DNA of 64,000 nt from Salminus brasiliensis. Its lineage: Eukaryota > Chordata > Actinopteri > Characiformes > Bryconidae. Each line of letters begins with the position of its first letter. Positions within the stretch are counted from its first letter, which is position 1. The notes under the pieces are model-generated. The model was not told the DNA's origin. It was given only the letters and a program-made list of their open reading frames with translations, and did no database searches. The DNA lies in the NCBI RefSeq assembly GCF_030463535.1, contig NC_132878.1, positions 37,019,261 to 37,083,260 of the forward strand. Direction: 5' to 3'. Positions 61,830 through 64,000 of this stretch are shown in pieces. The translations under genes and the position numbers were made by a program.

Positions 61830-62951
61830 CACATGTTGAAATGATTTATTAGTTAAGAAATATTGGTTCGTAACAAATGGGATACAGAATTTCACCCCCT
61901 ATTTAGTCTAATGTGAAAACAAAACCTTGGAGAACTATTTTCCTTTCAAAATCTTAACACAAGAAAGATTTAAAAAGAAGGTATTAAGAAAAAAAAAACA
62001 TTTTGTGATGAGTTAGTCAAAATTGCTGTAACAAAATAGTCTAGTGAGCAGAAACGTCAGAACATCGTCAAGAAAGTGTGGATGTGGGTGCGCTTGTATA
62101 AACACGCTTGTGTAACTGAACTGGCACTGATAAAAGTTAACAACTCAAGAGTTATGTGTGTCATCTGTCTATAGGTTAATTAGCAGTGTATCAAAAATAT
62201 AAAAAAGGCCATCATTAAAGATTGGTAAAGCAATCCCACATCATGGGTAATGCTAAAAAGGAAAGCTATGTAAGTGATCATCTTTTGTTGAATAAGGCTT
62301 TTATATAACCATAGAGCATCAATATGTGAGCTAATATTACAAAAGTCAAAAAAACAAAACAAAAAAATCCCTAATGCAACTCCGTTACCACCTTAAATCA
62401 TTTCAGTCAATTAAACCATGCTGACAAACGATGTTTATGCAAGGACTTGCTGGGTCCCTGCCACTAGAGGTGACCAGCAACTCAATTTTCCTTGCTGGAA
62501 ATCCCAAACACTAAAAATCCAAACCTTTTTAGCGAAAACAAAACGTAAAAGTTGGCATTCTTTGTAAATTAAAGCAAAAATAAAGATTGAAAAGAAATAA
62601 ACACAATAATATTTACAACAAATATTGTATGCAATATGCAAAAGCTTCATGTTGCTTTCTGCAACCCCCCAATGAACTCGTAACCCTCCCTAGCCCCACC
62701 CTCTTGCACTGTAATGAGTCGGTCTTCACTGAAGACCCCTGCAATTCCCTTCCCTTCCCCTTTCCCGTCTCCAAGCCCCACCCTGACCCGCTCACATACA
62801 CACATCACGAAGCACGATTACATCACTAAGCCTGTTAGTTTGAGAGAGAGAGAGAGGTTACACCCGACCCTCCCCTGCTGCTGCTTCCCCCCGCCCCATG
62901 CCCCGCTCTCCCTGCACCTGCCCCGTGCTGTGCTCAAGCTCCCTCCAGCAC
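61830..62951 (-). other. ivns1abp: Predicted ivns1abp 3' UTR
   Basis: About 1.1 kb between the stop codon and the first good minus-strand polyadenylation signal (AATAAA, complement of 61845-61850). Contains a GA/CT run near 62841-62857. Confidence 0.5.
61845..61850 (-). terminator. ivns1abp: Candidate polyadenylation signal of ivns1abp
   Basis: TTTATT on the plus strand gives AATAAA on the minus strand, about 1.1 kb after the stop codon. Confidence 0.5.
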
Positions 62952-63917
62952 TTAGGTGCTGGCGAAAGCCTCAGCACAGGCACTCCACTCGTCCAGCTCG
63001 GGGTCGTACGCTTCCATGGTGTTGAGGAAGTCGTTGCCATCGAAGCCTCCCACGGCGAAGATCAGGTCGTCCAGCACGGCCACGCCCGCGTTGCTACGAG
63101 CCGAGTTCATGCTCCCCAGCATCCTCCACTCGTTGCGGGCGGGGTCGTAAACTTCCACGCAGCGCAAGGCGTGGGAGCCGTCAAACCCACCCACCACGAA
63201 CAGCTTCCCTGGGAGGGAACGCAAGAAGAGAGTGAGGTCCTCTTCTCAATTGCAGTTACAGGTAGTAGATAAGGTAGGACTATAATGAAAAACTAGCGAC
63301 TAAACCAGGGGGCGCAGCATCCACACTGCAGCTGAGTTTAGCTACAACACACCTAATGCACTTGATTTAGGGAGTCATGAGGGAATCTACTCCCAGATAT
63401 GTAGTCAAGTAACCAAGCTGTGTTAGGTGTCCAGATTATTTTTCTCCACTAATGAGGCTTATTTTAACTGGCCTTATGAAGTGTTCCTGACCAGGAACTT
63501 ACCTGCATAGATGCCTACTCCGGCGCCTCTGCGAGCCACGTTCATGGGGGCAGTAAGGGTCCAGGTGTTGTTCTCAGGATTGTAGCGTTCCACAGTGTTC
63601 AGACAGTTCCATGACTCTGCTCCACCAATCACATACATGAAGCCATCCAACTCGCACACGGCAGCCTGATGCCTCCCTACACACAGATACGTATTTATTT
63701 TACACCTGAAGAGTGACGAATAGCACTCAGGTTATTGCTAAAATAGGGATGCATTCAAAAACTAAGAAGAACTAAGAACGCTCACTGATGTTTAATGGGG
63801 CACAGCTGGTCCACTCCTTAGTCACAGGATCAAAAGCGTCACAGTTCTTGAGACCCTTCTGCCCACAAGGGTCTGATCCCCCAACAACATAAAGCTTGTT
63901 GTTCAGGGAGCAGACAC
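62952..63917 (-). CDS. ivns1abp: Influenza virus NS1A-binding protein homolog, 3' exons (partial)
   Basis: C-terminal Kelch part of a BTB-Kelch protein; the N-terminal exons lie to the right of the window. Minus-strand exons: 63917-63786, 63676-63503 and 63208-62952 (stop TAA at 62954-62952), all joined in phase 1. They code Kelch repeats with the usual GG doublets and spaced Tyr/Trp: [48 protein letters not shown] and [14 protein letters not shown]. The string [12 protein letters not shown] across the first junction is characteristic of IVNS1ABP. The known protein is a host factor linked to actin and to splicing, named for its binding of a viral protein. It is convergent with swt1, the same order as in human. 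Which of the teleost paralogs (a or b) this is cannot be decided. Confidence 0.93.
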
Positions 63918-64000
63918 CTAGAACAAGACAGAAAATAGCACATTAAATCCAGCATAGCCAAAAAAAATACATATATTTATCAATTCTATATTTCAAAGAC

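Noticed and set aside
62898-63272. Plus-strand frame of 124 residues
   Set aside because: Lies opposite the last Kelch exon of ivns1abp, which has clear minus-strand homology and splice sites.

Overview
The window is vertebrate nuclear DNA from a bony fish, most likely a teleost. Evidence: long GT-AG introns, (GT)n/(CA)n microsatellites, many decayed Tc1-like and hAT-like transposons, tRNA-derived SINEs, a fish-type TRIM gene (finTRIM-like) and an Ig receptor cluster. Species cannot be named; an ostariophysan is a guess. All gene models are hand-spliced, with phases checked and lengths divisible by three.

Bases 1-17,268 hold a tandem array of near-identical units of about 4.4-4.5 kb (junctions at 4472, 8902, 13392). 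Each complete unit carries a TATA box, a signal-peptide exon, two V-like Ig exons (D1, D2) and a Pro/Thr-rich stalk exon. The first three units seem to end in a short exon without a membrane segment, suggesting secreted products. Only the last copy continues into a transmembrane exon and a cytoplasmic tail with one ITIM and one ITSM. This layout, one inhibitory receptor beside several soluble look-alikes, is the most notable system here. The family resembles fish DICP-type or other multigene Ig receptors; the exact family is unproven.

Bases 17,269-22,640 are gene-free, with a Tc1 remnant and a 690-bp-offset duplication around AAC/AAT arrays. Bases 22,852-28,526 encode a complete TRIM protein (RING, two B-boxes, coiled coil, PRY/SPRY; 555 aa). 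It has an ISRE-like site upstream and, in intron 1, a 327-bp higher-order satellite apparently derived from a MITE end.

Bases 30,770-57,246 contain swt1 (942 aa predicted): a CCAAT promoter region, a lysine-rich N terminus, a PIN nuclease domain with its acidic residues, and large transposon-rich introns. After a polypyrimidine tract and a SINE, the 3' part of ivns1abp (Kelch repeats) lies on the minus strand, convergent with swt1 as in human. The immune genes thus sit directly upstream of a conserved housekeeping pair.
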